Below the pieces are notes generated by a model, which ran no database searches, was not told the DNA's origin, and was given only the letters and a program-made list of their open reading frames with translations. Shown in pieces: positions 7,908-14,368 of a stretch of DNA of 20,252 bases; within the stretch, counting starts at the first letter, position 1, and each line of letters begins with the position of its first letter. The stretch comes from Thermoplasmata archaeon (GTDB taxonomy: Archaea > Thermoplasmatota > Thermoplasmata > Thermoplasmatales > Thermoplasmataceae). The stretch is taken from assembly GCA_021846695.1 (NCBI GenBank), contig JAJZWN010000023.1, positions 1-20,252 of the forward strand, read 5' to 3'. The position numbers and the translations under genes are program-made.

Positions 7908-8489
7908 ATGATACCTGCAGCTTTGCCACCTCTAGCAGTTGGTTTCTTCGGCCTGGGAATTGGCTATTTTGTCTTTGGTGGTTCTGTTTTTTTTAAATTT
8001 CCAAAAGAAAGCAATGAAAACATAAACCACGCAATGGGACTATGGGGAATATTCATGCCAGGATTTATGCAATTTCTAGCAGGAACATATATATTCCTGG
8101 GACTTACAATATTTCCAGCATTTAGATCTGCCCCTATTTTGTACATGGCAGGACTTGCATTCACATCTTATGGTGTACACTGGTTTGCACTGGGATACAA
8201 CAAATATAAGAATGCAGATACAACAGTAGATGGATATATGGCAGTTGGATTCCTGTGGATTTCCATAATTGGTGCGGTAGTTTTTGGCCTTGGGCATGAC
8301 ATGCCAGTAATGATATTATTCATCCTCCTTGCAGTTGTCTACGTAAATGATATTCCGGCAAGCCTTTTACATTCTCCCACTTGGGCAAGGGGAAAAGCAT
8401 TCGTTCAGCTCGTAACAGGAACATGGCTAATGTACCTTACATTTGCAGCAACACTTAATTTTGCATTGGGATTCCATCTGTTCCTTTAA
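7908..8489 (+). CDS. GPR1/FUN34/YaaH-family membrane transporter for acetate or another short organic acid
   Basis: This is a 193-residue, very hydrophobic protein with about six membrane spans, roughly at residues 5-27, 38-62, 70-90, 106-126, 131-151 and 163-188. The GLWGIFMPGFMQFLAGTYIF segment and the LAFTSYGVHWFALGY motif match the acetate/succinate transporter family (SatP/YaaH in bacteria, AceP-like proteins in archaea). The canonical N-terminal NPAPLGL motif is replaced by ALPPLAVGFFGLG, so it is a divergent member and substrate cannot be assigned from sequence. It is transcribed divergently from the formate dehydrogenase operon. Uptake or export of a small acid, possibly formate, is inference. 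In an acidophile, exporting or scavenging protonated acids would matter. Confidence 0.75.
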   Translation: MIPAALPPLAVGFFGLGIGYFVFGGSVFFKFPKESNENINHAMGLWGIFMPGFMQFLAGTYIFLGLTIFPAFRSAPILYMAGLAFTSYGVHWFALGYNKYKNADTTVDGYMAVGFLWISIIGAVVFGLGHDMPVMILFILLAVVYVNDIPASLLHSPTWARGKAFVQLVTGTWLMYLTFAATLNFALGFHLFL

Positions 8490-8494
8490 AAATA

Positions 8495-8504
8495 TTTTAT
8501 ATAA
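8495..8504 (+). promoter_or_regulatory. TATA box for mobB
   Basis: TTTTATATAA is centred about 22 bases upstream of ATG 8522, immediately after the transporter stop codon. mobB therefore probably has its own leaderless transcript. Confidence 0.5.
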
Positions 8505-8521
8505 CTTTAATATATGGAAAC

Positions 8522-8980
8522 ATGAAAATTTTTTCTTTTTTTGGGTCTTCCTCTTCTGGTAAGACTACGATTATATCAAACATCATTTCTCAACTCTCTG
8601 GAAGCATGAAAATAGGCTATGTCAAGAATATACCCCATGACAACATATCTCTGGACACTGAACATAAAGACACGTGGCAGATGGAAAATGCCGGGGCATA
8701 CAGGATATACGGTCTTGCCCCAGGCAGGACATACAGCATGCTAAGGAGAAAAACAGATATTGATGATATAATAACAAATGATAATGATGTGGATATTTAC
8801 CTCATAGAGGGATTCAGGAGTTATTCAAAATCTACAGGGTTTCTTGTTCTGGGGAATGAAGACTATTTAACAGTTCACCATGATTATATAATAAAGGCAA
8901 ACAATAAAACTTATACTGGAGAGTGTCTAAAATATCCAGAGGAGTTTAGCAAAATCATTGATATATTAATGGATGCATAA
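8522..8980 (+). CDS. mobB: MobB, molybdopterin-guanine dinucleotide biosynthesis P-loop adaptor
   Basis: MobB is a GTP-binding P-loop protein that assists MobA in attaching GMP to molybdopterin. The 152-residue chain starts MKIFSFFGSSSSGKTTIISN with Walker A GSSSSGKTT (about 8-16). It continues with the family's GYVKNIPHDNISLDTEHKDTW region, where DTEHKDT matches the conserved D...KDT signature. YLIEGFRSYSK is the later Walker B-like strand. It is a normal, slightly short family member with no C-terminal fusion. It runs towards mobA and the two overlap tail to tail by 15 bases (8966-8980). Placement beside mobA, the moeA genes and the formate dehydrogenase operon ties it to bisPGD cofactor supply. 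Confidence 0.88.
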   Translation: MKIFSFFGSSSSGKTTIISNIISQLSGSMKIGYVKNIPHDNISLDTEHKDTWQMENAGAYRIYGLAPGRTYSMLRRKTDIDDIITNDNDVDIYLIEGFRSYSKSTGFLVLGNEDYLTVHHDYIIKANNKTYTGECLKYPEEFSKIIDILMDA

Positions 8981-9511
8981 CTTTTCCCTTGCATCCATGA
9001 GGTCTTCAATGGTATTTACGCTTTTCAACTTTCCTGACAGACCTTCAATACATTTCATATCCGATTCCCTAATGAAGTTGCTTATGCTTTCTCCTCCAGC
9101 CCTGCGGTATTCCTTCAATGGCTCATATATATCCATGGAATATATGGCAAAAAGAGGCTGGCAGAAACCCTCTGAATCATATGCTATGCTGTGTTTTTCA
9201 TATCTATTGACAATTTTGCCTGTGATATCCCTGTCTATATATGGCATATCACCACCCACAGCAAGAAATTCATGATATTTTCCAATGCAATATATAATTG
9301 AGTCAATGAGTATACCGTCTGTCCTGTCAGAGTCTGTTACCGCATATCTGGATTTCAGTGAATAGTCCCTGGTGAAAAGAATGATATTTTTAAAATATCC
9401 TGATTCAAGAAGTATTCTGGCTATACGGTCAATCATGGTTTCCCCGCACAGTTCCATACTATGTTTGTTTTTAAGCCTTCTGCTCTCCTTGGCAAATAAT
9501 ATTGCAATCAT
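8966..9511 (-). CDS. mobA: MobA-like molybdopterin guanylyltransferase, divergent
   Basis: MobA transfers GMP from GTP to molybdopterin to make the guanine dinucleotide cofactor. The 181-residue protein shows GGDMPYID (compare AGDMPLL, the metal/NTP site), GFCQPLFAIY (the family's QPLFALY) and the C-terminal SVNTIEDL (VNT-ED). The N-terminal loop is unusual: ILFAKESRRLKNK instead of the canonical LAGG-x-S-x-R-M-G-x-x-K, though the Arg and Lys are kept. This loop recalls CMP-sugar transferases (IPAR-x-GSKR), but the other motifs and the context favour MobA. Its ATG overlaps the stop of the MoeA-PBP gene as ATGA (9508-9511), making it the third gene of the moeA-moeA-mobA operon. Confidence 0.8.
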   Translation of the reverse strand: MIAILFAKESRRLKNKHSMELCGETMIDRIARILLESGYFKNIILFTRDYSLKSRYAVTDSDRTDGILIDSIIYCIGKYHEFLAVGGDMPYIDRDITGKIVNRYEKHSIAYDSEGFCQPLFAIYSMDIYEPLKEYRRAGGESISNFIRESDMKCIEGLSGKLKSVNTIEDLMDAREKLCIH

Positions 9512-11259
9512 TGTGAGCCTGCTATTGATTTAAACGAATTCTCAAGATCGGAAAATTTCATGCTTTTTTTGTTTATGTAAATCCTGAAAGTTATTTTTCC
9601 CTTTTCAATAAATTTCAGAGAATACATATCTGCATATTGTTTATAGGTGATTCCTGCATCGCATCTTCCATTTTTTACATAATCGCATATGATTTCTGGG
9701 TGATCAAGATATGTAATATCTTTACCCTTTGAAATGTCCAAAGATTTTTCATAGAGCCCGGAGCCATGGTAAGAAATTGCCATTGTGCGGTAATTTTCCT
9801 TCGAGTATGCAATGCCATATGGCACTTTTATGCATATTGATGAATCATATGAAGTTGATTCCGGAATTTCCTCATAGTTCCAGACATAGGCATCTGCATC
9901 TCCATTTTCCATGGAGCGCTTGATTTCATTATACCCCCCTTCAACAAAGGTAGAAATGGAAGAAATATAATGTGGAAGTTTCTCCATTGCAGGAAGATAC
10001 TGCCCAAAAATCAATATGGATGGTATGCGGGGAGTAAATAGCCTTACCTTAATATTTGAACCCCTGTCCATGAATGATGTCCTTGAATCTATAATGGAAT
10101 ATCCTGTTGCTTTGCTTATTCTGGATATTGAGCCGGAATTCCCTAAAACCTGGTATGCCATATAGCCATTTCCATTTCTCACAAGCTTTATCAGCAGAAG
10201 GTCTGTATTTCCCTCGTGAAGTTCAAAACGGCCGCCAGTTATTGCATCAACTACCACTTCCGAAAATTCAAAGCCTGTTTTCCTGAAGAGGTTGGGTATT
10301 AGAAGTGAGTGGAGTATCATCATGGATGAAACAGGAAATCCGGGCAACCCAAAAACTGATTTTTCCCCTGACATGGCAAAAATTACAGGTTTTCCGGGTT
10401 TCACCCTTACACCATGGAAAATGATTCCGGGTGTTTTTTCTCCGAGTATTTTGTATACCATATCATGGTCTCCTGCAGATGTGCTTCCTATGGTAATGGT
10501 AACATCGTTCTCATCTATTGATTTGTCAATGGCATTCCTTATTTTGGTGAGATCATCAACTATTATGCCATAATCTTTCACATTAATGGCAGGATACTTT
10601 AAGAGTTCAGCACTGATTGAAAGGCTGTTTGAATCGTATATTTTTCCCTCCTGATATGGATCACCTGGATACAGCAGTTCGTTTCCGGTCGAAATAATGC
10701 CTATCCGAATTTTTCTTATCACCTTTATTGTACCTATTCCCGTGGATGCAAGTACTGCTATGTTTCTTGAATCAACCATTGAATGTGCGTTAAGAATCTT
10801 TTCTCCCCTTATCACATCTATCCCGGCATTGGAAAGTTCATTGAAGCGGTTTACTGAACTGAAAAAGAGTATTTCATTGCCATCCGCCTTTGTATCCTCG
10901 AATGGTACCATTGCATCTGCCCCTACAGGTATTACACCGCCAGTGGGGACCTTTATGCATTTTCCGTGTCCGGGGAAGTTCACAGCCTTCTCACCTATAT
11001 TTGTTTCGCCGGCAAGTTCCAGCCTTACAGGCAGATCATAGGATGCACCAGTGATGTCGGATGCAAGGATGGCGTATCCGTCCACCTGAGACCTTGAGAA
11101 CAGAGGAAGGTTGTTCCTGCTGTATACATCCTCGGCAGAGATTCTGCCAGATGCTTCGGAAAGCCTTATTTCTTCATAGTCTTCCAGAACTTTCATATTT
11201 TTTCTGATTATATCATCCGCATCCTGAAATTTTATCAGGTTGTGAAATATCAATCCCAT
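9508..11259 (-). CDS. moeA: MoeA fused to a C-terminal periplasmic-binding-protein-like (PBP-like) domain
   Basis: MoeA inserts molybdate or tungstate into adenylylated molybdopterin. Residues 1 to about 405 form a complete MoeA: FSRSQVDGYAI (about 56-66), GAxAMVPFEDT-type hinge, IGIISTGNELL, the molybdopterin-binding STSAGDHDMV region (canonical TGG-x-S-x-G-x-x-D; Asp kept, first Gly pair altered), VKPGKPVIF and FGLPGFPVSSMM. From about 410 a second domain follows: ILIFGQYLPAMEKLP, GDADAYVW, KVPYGIAYSKE, CDYVKNGRCDAGITYKQYA. This resembles the PBP-like/LysR-substrate-type domain known on some archaeal and bacterial MoeA proteins, probably a ligand or oxyanion sensor. The start overlaps the upstream moeA by 10 bases and the end overlaps mobA by 4. 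Confidence 0.87.
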   Translation of the reverse strand: MGLIFHNLIKFQDADDIIRKNMKVLEDYEEIRLSEASGRISAEDVYSRNNLPLFSRSQVDGYAILASDITGASYDLPVRLELAGETNIGEKAVNFPGHGKCIKVPTGGVIPVGADAMVPFEDTKADGNEILFFSSVNRFNELSNAGIDVIRGEKILNAHSMVDSRNIAVLASTGIGTIKVIRKIRIGIISTGNELLYPGDPYQEGKIYDSNSLSISAELLKYPAINVKDYGIIVDDLTKIRNAIDKSIDENDVTITIGSTSAGDHDMVYKILGEKTPGIIFHGVRVKPGKPVIFAMSGEKSVFGLPGFPVSSMMILHSLLIPNLFRKTGFEFSEVVVDAITGGRFELHEGNTDLLLIKLVRNGNGYMAYQVLGNSGSISRISKATGYSIIDSRTSFMDRGSNIKVRLFTPRIPSILIFGQYLPAMEKLPHYISSISTFVEGGYNEIKRSMENGDADAYVWNYEEIPESTSYDSSICIKVPYGIAYSKENYRTMAISYHGSGLYEKSLDISKGKDITYLDHPEIICDYVKNGRCDAGITYKQYADMYSLKFIEKGKITFRIYINKKSMKFSDLENSFKSIAGSQ

Positions 11260-12479
11260 TTTATATCACCCATAATATAAATAGTAGCCATTGAACCCTG
11301 TGGCAGCCCTTCCATATCCTCGTCTATTTTGATTATTGAGTTTCCCCTTATCATGGCAGAAATCATGCCTGAAACCGTTGTTTTTACTGGAACTGAATGC
11401 AATTCACCATTTTTTCCAGATGTCTCTGCAATCTGGAATGTGGTAGTGCCCACCCTGTTGTGTATGCTTTCATCCATTATTGAAACGGCTTTATGGATGT
11501 ACCATATTCCATATATATTCTTTATATACTGATTTACAAAAACCATGGAGGATATCAGTGCAGCGACTGGAAGTCCGGAAACAGACAGTACAGGTCTATT
11601 ATTTATGTTGAACAAAGCTATTGTGCGACCCGGCTTTATGGATACACCTGAAAAAATGATTTTACCCTGACTTGAAAGTGCCTCTGTGGTCATGTCCCTC
11701 CGTCCAAGGCTGCTTCCTCCCGTGATTATGATAATATGGCATTTTTCTATTATGGATTTAACCTGTGCAATTATGGAGGGCATGTCATCATCGACTATTC
11801 CTCCGTCAATGGCTTCAGTATATCCAGTTTCATAAAATGTCCGTAAAAGCATTCCCGTTGAGTTTTCTATCTGTCCGTTCACAAGCTCTTTTCCAGTGTT
11901 TATGATACCTATTGATATTTTCTTATATACATTCACACTTTGAATTCTCGTGGCCTTCATGGCCGCAATGTTCTGCGGGTATATGATGGTGTTTTTGTTT
12001 ACTATTATGTCACCCTTTTTTATATCCTCTCCAGTATAAGAAACATTTTTTCTATGGCTTACAGGAGAATAAACATAGACATATTTTCCAATGGTTTCGC
12101 AATTTTCAGCCCTTGCAACGGCATCGGCACCATTTGGCATAATAGACCCTGTATATACTTCCATGCATTCACCGCTGGATATAAGATTTCCAGGGGGATC
12201 ACCTGCGGCTGTGTATCCTTTTAATATGAGTTTTGCAGGGTTAGAGGATGATGCGTTTATTGTGTCCCTTGATAATACTGCATATCCGTCCATTGCAGAC
12301 TTATCATGGCATGGTGTGTTTTTTACTGATAAAACATTATCAGATGATATTTTTCCCAATGCCCCATCAATAGGGATTTTAACTGTGCCGGGAAGTTCCC
12401 ATTTTTCAGTAGAAAATGATGAAATAGCATCCCTGTATGATAATAAACTGTCAAATCCCTTCATAATGTGTTTTCCCAT
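11250..12479 (-). CDS. moeA: MoeA, molybdopterin molybdenumtransferase (stand-alone paralogue)
   Basis: This 409-residue protein is a full-length MoeA. It has the SAMDGYAVLSRDT motif (about 61-73), NGADAVARAEN, ISIGIINTGKELV, the molybdopterin-binding ITGGSSLGRRDMT (about 250-262), IKPGRTIALFN and SVSGLPVAALI before the C-terminal beta domain. It is the first gene of the operon, followed without gaps by the MoeA-PBP fusion and mobA. A TATA-like ATACAATTAA (12501-12510) sits about 26 bases upstream of ATG 12479. An alternative ATG five codons in (MKGFDSLL) cannot be excluded. Organisms with two MoeA copies may divide them between tungsten and molybdenum, or between insertion and activation. 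Which applies here cannot be read from sequence. Confidence 0.9.
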   Translation of the reverse strand: MGKHIMKGFDSLLSYRDAISSFSTEKWELPGTVKIPIDGALGKISSDNVLSVKNTPCHDKSAMDGYAVLSRDTINASSSNPAKLILKGYTAAGDPPGNLISSGECMEVYTGSIMPNGADAVARAENCETIGKYVYVYSPVSHRKNVSYTGEDIKKGDIIVNKNTIIYPQNIAAMKATRIQSVNVYKKISIGIINTGKELVNGQIENSTGMLLRTFYETGYTEAIDGGIVDDDMPSIIAQVKSIIEKCHIIIITGGSSLGRRDMTTEALSSQGKIIFSGVSIKPGRTIALFNINNRPVLSVSGLPVAALISSMVFVNQYIKNIYGIWYIHKAVSIMDESIHNRVGTTTFQIAETSGKNGELHSVPVKTTVSGMISAMIRGNSIIKIDEDMEGLPQGSMATIYIMGDIKWD

Positions 12480-12519
12480 TGCATTCTGTATTGGTATCTA
12501 TTAATTGTATTAATTTTTA

Positions 12520-12534
12520 TTGAATATTATTCAA
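12520..12534. promoter_or_regulatory. Palindrome upstream of the moeA-moeA-mobA promoter
   Basis: TTGAATATTATTCAA is a 15-base perfect inverted repeat with a single central base. It lies 41-55 bases upstream of the moeA start, just beyond the TATA region, where an archaeal activator or repressor dimer could bind. Similar arms (TTGAA-4-TTCAA) occur at 12974-12987 upstream of hicB. Function is inferred. Confidence 0.35.
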
Positions 12535-12541
12535 CCTATAT

Positions 12542-12559
12542 ATTGATTTACACATCAAT
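12542..12559. promoter_or_regulatory. Second inverted repeat upstream of the moeA operon
   Basis: ATTGATTTACACATCAAT has 6-bp perfect arms and a 6-base spacer. It is 63-80 bases upstream of the moeA start. It could be an operator half of a two-site arrangement with the palindrome at 12520-12534, or chance in AT-rich DNA. Confidence 0.25.
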
Positions 12560-12606
12560 CTACAGGAAAGCTCTTGAATTTACGATGTGAACGAATTTCT
12601 GGAAGG

Positions 12607-12826
12607 AATATATAAATACTATTCTTAGAAAAGGTAATAAGAGAAATAACAGAGGTATTTGAATAGGGTTTCCACTTCTATAAATACCTGTTAAACACTG
12701 GGAATTCAGATTCAAGAGAGATGAAACCTCTACACTCAAAGGGTTTAATATAAGTCCCCATGCAAGTGCAAGTTCTGTCAATGGAACGGGAAGCCTCTAT
12801 ATTTAGGCATGAGGTGACTCACTGCC
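12607..12826 (+). mobile_element. Orphan right end of an IS200/IS605-type (TnpB) element, with possible omega-RNA-like structure
   Basis: The intergenic space 12480-13050 holds no intact gene. The stretch GGAAGCCTCTATATTTAGG, followed by GAGGTGACTCAC (to 12822), resembles the conserved right end of TnpB-carrying elements, with hairpins GCCT/AGGC (12793-12808) and GGCATGAG/CTCA-c-TGCC (12806-12826). A 39-codon open tail (12687-12806) ends ...NGTGSLYI-stop, like the end of tnpB. Upstream, AGGTATTT-ga-ATAG pairs with CTAT-AAATACCT (12653-12689), and its loop GGTTTC (12667-12672) can pair with GAAACC (12723-12728). A TATA-like ATATATAAAT lies near 12608-12617. No zinc finger or RuvC motif of TnpB remains. 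Family assignment rests on remembered end sequences and is tentative. Confidence 0.4.
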
Positions 12827-12928
12827 AGAACATATAAAATCTGGAAAAATACTTTTTTGGTGTTGGTAGGATTTGTTCTATTCTATCAATTTTCAGAGAG
12901 TTTAGTATCCTTTCCATTAAAAACAGGG

Positions 12929-12959
12929 CTTACTTATACCTATCAATGGGTCCGACTGG
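12929..12959 (-). repeat. Diverged partial copy of the tRNA-Val 3' end and flank (att-like)
   Basis: This 31-base stretch matches 14173-14203 at 27 of 31 positions by eye. The matching part covers the last 12 bases of tRNA-Val (GGGTCCGACTGG here, GGGCCCGACCGG in the intact gene) and 19 bases of 3' flank (CTTACTTATA...). Sequence beyond it is not tRNA-like. It lies on the 3' side of the tRNA gene, where an att copy left by integration would be expected. Confidence 0.6.
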
Positions 12960-13021
12960 CCACGTTCATTATATTGAAATTATTCAATTTCGCTTCCAAT
13001 CACAGCAAATAATCCAAAAGG

Positions 13022-13029
13022 TTTATAAA
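13022..13029 (+). promoter_or_regulatory. TATA box for hicBA
   Basis: TTTATAAA is centred about 26 bases upstream of ATG 13051, fitting a leaderless transcript. It supports the shorter HicB start rather than an upstream ATG at 12946, which would precede the promoter. Confidence 0.55.
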
Positions 13030-13050
13030 CAGAATTCTACTTTAAATCAC

Positions 13051-13266
13051 ATGAGATTTACCGTAATCTTGGAAAAAGATGAGGATAACATATATGTGGC
13101 CACAGTTCCTGCTTTACCAGGATGCATATCTGATGGTCGAACAGTTGAGGAGGCCATGTTAAACATAAAGGAGGCAATTCAGGGGTATATAGATGATATA
13201 AAATCTGACGGAGAGCCCATCCCCCGTGACATGGACATCATTGGAAATGTTGAACTGAATGCCTAG
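13051..13266 (+). CDS. hicB: HicB-family antitoxin
   Basis: HicB neutralises the HicA ribonuclease toxin and usually represses the operon. The 71-residue protein is the single-domain HicB type: MRFTVILEKDEDNIYVATVPALPGCISDGRTVEEAMLNIKEAIQGYIDDI, with the family's A-x-V-P-x-L-P-G-C and G-x-T-x-E-E-A motifs. It lacks an added DNA-binding domain, as is common for short forms. ATG 13051 is chosen because the homologous protein starts there and a TATA box lies 26 bases upstream. It overlaps hicA by 8 bases (13259-13266), the order hicB-hicA being frequent in archaea. The antitoxin frame is intact although its partner is broken. Confidence 0.88.
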   Translation: MRFTVILEKDEDNIYVATVPALPGCISDGRTVEEAMLNIKEAIQGYIDDIKSDGEPIPRDMDIIGNVELNA

Positions 13267-13479
13267 ACTTCCTTCTATTTCTGGAAAGGATGCTGTTAAA
13301 GCCCTTTCTAAATTGGATTTGTATTAAAGAGACAAGTAGGAAGCCATATGGTAATGAAACGGGAATCAGATGGGAGAAGAGTGACGATCCCTAATCATGA
13401 CGAATTGCCAAAGGGCACGCTAAGAGCAATAATCCGGCAGAGTGCCCTTACCGTAGAGGGATTTATCAAGTTGTTGTAA
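13259..13479 (+). pseudogene. hicA: HicA-family mRNA interferase toxin, frameshifted
   Basis: HicA is a small dsRBD-like ribonuclease. The start frame reads MPRLPSISGKDAVKALSKLDLY and stops at TAA 13325-13327. Restoring one G in the GG at 13315-13316 joins it to the next frame, which reads VLKRQVGSHMVMKRESDGRR, then VTIPNHDELPKGTLRAIIRQ and ends at TAA 13477-13479. This is a complete HicA of about 73 residues with the catalytic GSH motif intact. The G-run (GGG to GG) suggests slippage, or a sequencing miscall. If real, the toxin is dead while the antitoxin remains. It shares 8 bases with hicB. Confidence 0.85.
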
Positions 13480-13547
13480 ATTCTCTTAAGATCTCTTGAA
13501 TGTGAAAATCCACAATTCAAAACATTTGGATAATAATTGGTATATGA

Positions 13548-14054
13548 CTAATTCTTGCCACTGCCCTTATCTTTCTTCCTTTTTGACACATATTCTCCAG
13601 GGATCATCTGAAATGCGATGTTGGCTCTATTCCATGAATTTATAGCTATTATGGCTCCGGTTAATTCTACAAGTTCAGTTTCATTAAATTCGTTACTGAC
13701 TTCCTTGAAAAGTTCATCGCTTAGTTTACCTTCGGAAATCAGCGTAACTGCCTCTGTCCATTTAAGTGCCATTTTTTCCCGGTTAGTGAACTGAGGAGAT
13801 TCTTGCCATGCGTTTAAAAGAAATATCCTCTGAGGAGATTCACCAGATGCCATCGCATCCTTAGTATGCATATCAAGGCACCATGCGCACCCATTTATTT
13901 GTGATGCTCTTATTTCTATTAGATCTATAAGGCTTTGTTCAAGGCTACTCTTAGCCAGATATCTCGAAAAACCAAGCATTGTTTCATACAGCCCGGGTGA
14001 CACCGATTTATAGTTAATCCTCCTAAACATGGAATCCATTAAGCCATTTTTCAT
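13548..14054 (-). CDS. AhpD-like / carboxymuconolactone decarboxylase-family protein
   Basis: The 168-residue protein carries the AhpD-type redox motif CAWCLDMH (Cys56-x-x-Cys59-x3-His63) after the helix SLIDLIEIRASQINGCAWC. Proteins of this family act as thiol peroxidase partners or alkylhydroperoxidases. Later helices (REKMALKWTEAVTLI, ELVELTGAIIAINSWNRANIA) complete the all-alpha core, and a Lys-rich tail ends the chain. The start is uncertain. A TATA-like TATTATAG (near 14055-14063) would suit the ATG at 14039 or 14030 better than the one at 14054, and family members usually begin near FRRINYKSV. The gene lies between the two tRNA-Val-derived repeats, so it may be cargo of an integrated element. 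The physiological substrate cannot be named. Confidence 0.85.
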   Translation of the reverse strand: MKNGLMDSMFRRINYKSVSPGLYETMLGFSRYLAKSSLEQSLIDLIEIRASQINGCAWCLDMHTKDAMASGESPQRIFLLNAWQESPQFTNREKMALKWTEAVTLISEGKLSDELFKEVSNEFNETELVELTGAIIAINSWNRANIAFQMIPGEYVSKRKKDKGSGKN

Positions 14055-14172
14055 TACTATAATAACATTTCGACAAGAAATTACACAAAATTCATGATGC
14101 TGCTCCTAATGAACTTCAACATGCTATGAATTTAGAATGTCCAACTCCTTCGGAGAGTTATAATCTCATGGA

Positions 14173-14203
14173 CTTACTTATATCTATAAATGGGCCCGAC
14201 CGG
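14173..14203 (-). repeat. tRNA-Val 3' end plus flank, partner of the att-like repeat
   Basis: This stretch contains 12 bases of the intact tRNA-Val 3' end and 19 bases of downstream flank. It matches 12929-12959 with four differences. Together the two repeats bracket about 1.2 kb holding hicB, broken hicA and the AhpD-like gene. Confidence 0.6.
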
Positions 14204-14263
14204 ATTTGAACCGGTGACCACCGCCTTGTAAGGGCGGTATCATAACCACTAGACTACGAGCCC
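14192..14263 (-). tRNA. tRNA-Val, anticodon TAC
   Basis: The minus strand folds into a 72-nt tRNA with acceptor GGGCTCG/CGGGCCC (one T-G pair), D-arm GTCTAGTGGTTATGAT, anticodon stem CCGCC/GGCGG around loop CTTACAA, and T-arm ACCGG-TTCAAAT-CCGGT. The anticodon is TAC (Val, GUA/GUG). CCA is not encoded and there is no intron. A TATA-like ATTATATTATT (about 14281-14292) lies upstream. The 3' end is duplicated at 12929-12959. Confidence 0.96.
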
Positions 14264-14336
14264 TTAGGGGATAAGTCAATAATAATATAATAATTTTTAT
14301 CATTTATTGTTTCCATAACCCATAAAGCTTGCACGG

Positions 14337-14346
14337 TTTAAATATT
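14337..14346 (+). promoter_or_regulatory. TATA box for the 130-residue protein gene
   Basis: TTTAAATATT is centred about 28 bases upstream of ATG 14369, with no Shine-Dalgarno sequence, again fitting a leaderless mRNA. Confidence 0.45.
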
Positions 14347-14368
14347 AACATGGCATTATAGCAACATA

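Noticed and set aside
12560..12781. 73-codon minus-strand frame in the moeA-hicB gap
   Set aside because: It runs antisense across the IS-end-like hairpins and has no start signals or recognisable motif.
12961..13000. A second, degenerate tRNA gene continuing from the tRNA-Val-like repeat
   Set aside because: Sequence beyond the first 12 tRNA bases does not form a T-arm or anticodon arm, so only the 3' end is duplicated.
12946..13050. N-terminal extension of hicB from an upstream ATG
   Set aside because: The added residues are not HicB-like and the TATA box at 13022-13029 lies inside this extension, so the start at 13051 is preferred.
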